DNA from: JBLHHI01 sp047614125
GTDB taxonomy: Bacteria > Bacteroidota > Bacteroidia > NS11-12g > UBA9320
Assembly (NCBI GenBank): GCA_047614125.1
Contig: JBLHHI010000082.1
Location: 1 to 15,082, forward strand
Direction of reading: 5' to 3'
Length of the DNA: 15,082 nucleotides
Shown here: positions 14,629 through 15,082 of the stretch, piece by piece
Numbering within the stretch: position 1 is the first letter of the stretch
How the letters are laid out: the number at the start of each line of letters is the position of its first letter
Position numbers and translations under genes: made by a program
Notes under the pieces: model-generated
Seen by the model: the letters and a program-made list of their open reading frames with translations, nothing else
Told to the model about the DNA's origin: nothing
The model's database searches: none

Positions 14629-14636
14629 CAAATATA
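14629..14636 (-). promoter_or_regulatory. candidate -7 box of the T9SS cargo gene
   Basis: On the minus strand the bases read TATATTTG, an exact match to TAnnTTTG. Transcription would begin near 14623, about 20 nt before the ATG at 14603. This supports 14603 over the upstream in-frame ATG at 14699. No well-spaced -33 TTTG is evident. Confidence 0.5.
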
Positions 14637-14757
14637 TGCAACCGTATACAAAAGCGATGCTGCGGTGTTTATGGGATATTGAAAGGCAAAACCTTCCATT
14701 TGACAACTTTTTTACAGTTATTTAATCACAAAGCCTGCGATAACGAACGTTTACGTT

Positions 14758-14787
14758 AACCGTTCCGAACCATTAAGAACCGTTACG
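14758..14787. repeat. three tandem 10-bp repeats
   Basis: AACCGTTCCG, AACCATTAAG and AACCGTTACG follow one another without spacing. All fit AACCRTTMMG. The 10-bp period would place each copy on the same DNA face. The preceding ten bases, CGTTTACGTT, share part of the word. It lies 154 bp upstream of the T9SS cargo ATG, and could be a regulator-binding array or chance. Confidence 0.4.
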
Positions 14788-14842
14788 AAGGCTGAAAATT
14801 TTTATTAGTGCTAAGAAAAATTCCGCCCAAACCGATTGTAAG

Positions 14843-14992
14843 CTATCTCAAGCAGTCAAGTTTCTCGTACCACTGATAAGGTGCTTGTCCATTAAAAAAA
14901 AGTGGGATAACAACCGATCGAAATTTAGAAAAAATTTTGTTTTGCTGAAGATCTGCGGGACTGTACACCATTTTGTGTTTGAAGTAACTCAT
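14843..14992 (-). CDS. possible 49-residue protein, unrecognised
   Basis: An ATG-initiated frame of 49 codons ending in TAG was found by hand translation. It begins MSYFKHKMVYSPADLQQ and ends NGQAPYQWYEKLDCLR. The amino acid mix is protein-like, with several aromatic residues and no low-complexity run. There is no clear ribosome-binding site or -7 box before it, and I recognise no family. It lies divergently from the partial gene at 15050. A chance open frame in AT-rich intergenic DNA cannot be excluded. Confidence 0.3.
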   Translation of the reverse strand: MSYFKHKMVYSPADLQQNKIFSKFRSVVIPLFFNGQAPYQWYEKLDCLR

Positions 14993-15011
14993 TAAAAAAT
15001 TGACAGATTAG

Positions 15012-15045
15012 TTTGTAGGCAATATTTTAAAAAATTAAATATTTG
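15012..15045 (+). promoter_or_regulatory. candidate promoter of the gene at 15050
   Basis: TTTG at 15012-15015 and AATATTTG at 15038-15045 resemble the Bacteroidota -33 TTTG and -7 TAnnTTTG boxes (one mismatch in the latter) with a 22-bp spacer. The start of transcription would fall at or next to the ATG at 15050, implying an almost leaderless mRNA or a translation start further downstream. Confidence 0.35.
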
Positions 15046-15049
15046 TCTA

Positions 15050-15082
15050 ATGAACGAGAAAACAGAGAAATTACTAGAAGAG
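15050..15082 (+). CDS. start of an unidentified gene, cut by the window edge
   Basis: An ATG at 15050 opens a frame of 11 codons, MNEKTEKLLEE, that runs off the end of the window. The peptide is charged and helix-prone. A promoter-like pair of boxes lies directly upstream. Too little is visible to name a product, and the true start could be further to the right. Confidence 0.45.
   Translation, partial: MNEKTEKLLEE

Noticed and set aside
14604..14699. 32-residue N-terminal extension of the T9SS cargo protein (ATG at 14699)
   Set aside because: It would bury a clear signal peptide and lies upstream of an exact -7 box at 14629-14636; the ATG at 14603 is preferred.

Overview
The window looks like a Bacteroidota (Bacteroidetes) chromosome, most likely of the Flavobacteriia type. 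Four things support this: a fused CcoNO oxidase subunit, a type IX secretion (T9SS) sorting domain on a secreted protein, a TonB receptor with an N-terminal carboxypeptidase-regulatory-like domain, and several candidate promoters with the Bacteroidota -7 box TAnnTTTG. No rRNA, tRNA, CRISPR array, transposase or phage gene was seen.

Bases 1-486 hold no gene I can support. They are dense in inverted and direct repeats: a perfect 8-bp palindrome at 7-24, a 26-nt inverted pair at 162-187/345-370, and two copies of a palindromic GACCC..GGGGTC element at 390-470.

Bases 487-8931 (minus strand) form one tightly packed operon for a cbb3-type cytochrome c oxidase and its assembly factors. Transcription order is ccoI (Cu P-type ATPase), ccoS, ccoNO (fused catalytic and mono-heme subunits), ccoQ, ccoP, ccoG, ccoH (fixH), then a small COG2836-like membrane protein. 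Genes overlap by 4 bp or lie 1-26 bp apart. ccoS (50 codons) was found by hand translation. A perfect 20-bp palindrome with an FNR-like core (TGATnnnnATCA) lies just upstream of ccoI, spaced as expected for activation in low oxygen.

Bases 9163-12464 (plus strand, divergent from ccoI) are a three-gene unit: a small lipoprotein, an outer-membrane TonB-dependent receptor resembling zinc receptors of the ZnuD kind, and a Fur-family repressor rich in cysteines and histidines. A perfect 15-bp palindrome (TGCAACA-A-TGTTGCA) sits just upstream of a perfect -7 box in front of the first gene. The simplest reading is a self-regulated metal-uptake operon, probably for zinc, under its own Zur-like repressor. 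It is visibly more AT-rich than the oxidase operon.

Bases 12783-14603 (minus) encode a secreted T9SS cargo protein with a glycosidase-like barrel, with candidate catalytic residues in an NE motif and a YEGG motif. Bases 14604-15082 hold its promoter, three phased 10-bp repeats, a possible 49-codon ORF on the minus strand, and the first 11 codons of a plus-strand gene that runs off the end.
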